Positions 12,617 through 13,305 of a DNA stretch of 13,305 bases are shown piece by piece. The position numbers were made by a program, and so were the translations under genes. The first letter of the stretch is position 1. Each line of letters starts with the position of its first letter. The notes under the pieces were generated by a model. The model had not been told where the DNA came from and did not search any database. It was given only the letters and a program-made list of their open reading frames with translations. This DNA comes from Actinomycetota bacterium (GTDB lineage Bacteria > Actinomycetota > CADDZG01 > JAHWKV01): positions 1 to 13,305 of the forward strand of contig JAHWKV010000004.1 of assembly GCA_019347725.1 (NCBI GenBank), read 5' to 3'.

Positions 12617-13221
12617 GCACTGCCCCTGCGCTCGGTATGTACCTGCCCGGAGACAGCATGCTGCATCGCACCGGCACCCGCAGGAAGATGGGGTTGCTGC
12701 TGGCCGGCGGCATCGCAGTGTCGTTCACCCGCGACCCCTGGGTGCTGCTGGTTGTCATAGCGACTCAGCTGGCGTTGGTCGCTTTCGCTCGCATACCGCT
12801 TCGGGTGCCTCTGCGCCAGCTGCGTACCCTGGCGCCGTTGCTGATGATCCTCTTGATCGCTCACGCCTGGCTCGATAGCTGGGAGGCCGGCCTGCTCGTC
12901 GACCTGCGCATCGTAGCTTTGGTGCTGGCGGCCACGGTGGTCACCCTCACCACCCGTACGAGCGAGATGCTCGGTGAACTAGAAATCCTTCTGCGTCCCG
13001 CCCGGTACGTCGGCGTTGATCCGGCCCGCGTGGCGCTGGCCATTTCAATGGCCATTCGCTTCGTGCCGCGCATCGCCCAAAAAGCTCAGCAAGTGAGAGA
13101 GGCTCAGCGGTCCCGTGGGGTGGAGAAAAGTTTAGCGGCCTTACTGGTTCCCCTGTTGATCAAGACCCTGCAAATGGCCGATCAGACGGCCGAAGCGTTG
13201 GAGGCCCGAGGGCTGGATTAA
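12613..13221 (+). CDS. bioN: Biotin ECF transporter T component BioN
   Basis: This 202-aa membrane protein is the coupling subunit that joins the ATPase to BioY. Hydrophobic segments lie at about 27-37, 43-59, 73-85 and 93-111, with a further hydrophobic stretch before the C-terminus. The two short cytoplasmic coupling motifs of ECF T proteins are seen as AQRSRG (164-169) and EARG (197-200), the Arg-Gly pairs that dock into the ATPase dimer. The start is TTG at 12613, overlapping the bioM TGA (TTGA), with GGAGG (12600-12604) 8 nt upstream, better than for the internal ATG at codon 9. Together with BioY and BioM it completes a full transporter, so no shared EcfAAT module is needed. Confidence 0.92.
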   Translation: MSTAPALGMYLPGDSMLHRTGTRRKMGLLLAGGIAVSFTRDPWVLLVVIATQLALVAFARIPLRVPLRQLRTLAPLLMILLIAHAWLDSWEAGLLVDLRIVALVLAATVVTLTTRTSEMLGELEILLRPARYVGVDPARVALAISMAIRFVPRIAQKAQQVREAQRSRGVEKSLAALLVPLLIKTLQMADQTAEALEARGLD

Positions 13222-13229
13222 CCACCGGG

Positions 13230-13305
13230 CTAATCGCCGTACCTCTCCTCCAGCGCTCGGTGGCCCGGTAGGTCGACTACCGCTTCGAAACCCTGGAAGG
13301 ACACC
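13230..13305 (-). CDS. Possible 3' end of a convergent gene (25 codons visible)
   Basis: On the minus strand a frame is open from the window edge to a TAG at 13232-13230 and reads ...FQGFEAVVDLPGHRALEERYGD. The composition looks like real protein rather than a shadow, and it lies convergent to bioN with 8 bp between stops. Twenty-five codons are too few to exclude chance, and I do not recognise the family. Confidence 0.35.
   Translation of the reverse strand, partial: VSFQGFEAVVDLPGHRALEERYGD

Noticed and set aside
13222..13270. CCACCG/CGGTGG and ACCGGGC/GCCCGGT inverted repeats after bioN as a terminator
   Set aside because: The arms are about 30 nt apart with no T-run and overlap the possible end of a convergent gene.

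Overview
This window is about 13.3 kb of high-GC bacterial chromosome with dense gene packing, frequent GTG/TTG starts and 4-nt stop/start overlaps. Together with a PsbP-like exported protein, an FtsH-like protease and a dedicated BioYMN biotin transporter, this suggests an actinobacterium or a related high-GC lineage. That is inference from style and gene content; there is no rRNA or other marker here. No tRNA, rRNA, CRISPR array, insertion sequence or phage integrase was seen.

From 1 to about 9.6 kb everything reads on the minus strand. In transcription order: (a) two small low-complexity proteins, 131 aa (9607-9212) and 135 aa (9135-8728), the second followed at once by a strong GC hairpin (8718-8686); (b) a giant 1606-aa protein (8656-3836), whose first ~660 residues are a complete YyaL/DUF255-type thioredoxin-fold plus alpha/alpha-barrel protein and whose last ~940 residues are a long, mainly helical region not found in ordinary YyaL proteins; (c) a 317-bp gap with a good promoter candidate, then three adjacent small single-pass membrane proteins (91, 103 and 93 aa) that look like diverged tandem duplicates, closed by a textbook hairpin terminator; (d) a promoter and a short FtsH-like AAA+ zinc protease with one membrane segment and no extracytoplasmic domain; (e) the 5' part of a PsbP-like anchored exported protein that runs out of the window at base 1.

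From 9859 to 13221 the plus strand carries a tightly coupled four-gene operon: bioY (biotin-binding ECF S component), an AMP-forming acyl-CoA ligase, bioM (ECF ATPase) and bioN (ECF T component). Each junction is a 4-nt stop/start overlap (GTGA, ATGA, TTGA). The transporter part should import biotin; the ligase between bioY and bioM suggests a link to pimelate or another biotin-related acid, which is inference. The last 76 bases may hold the 3' end of a convergent minus-strand gene.

The most unusual part is the 3.8-9.6 kb block: a thioredoxin/YyaL module fused to a huge helical extension, preceded by two small disordered-looking proteins that I do not recognise.
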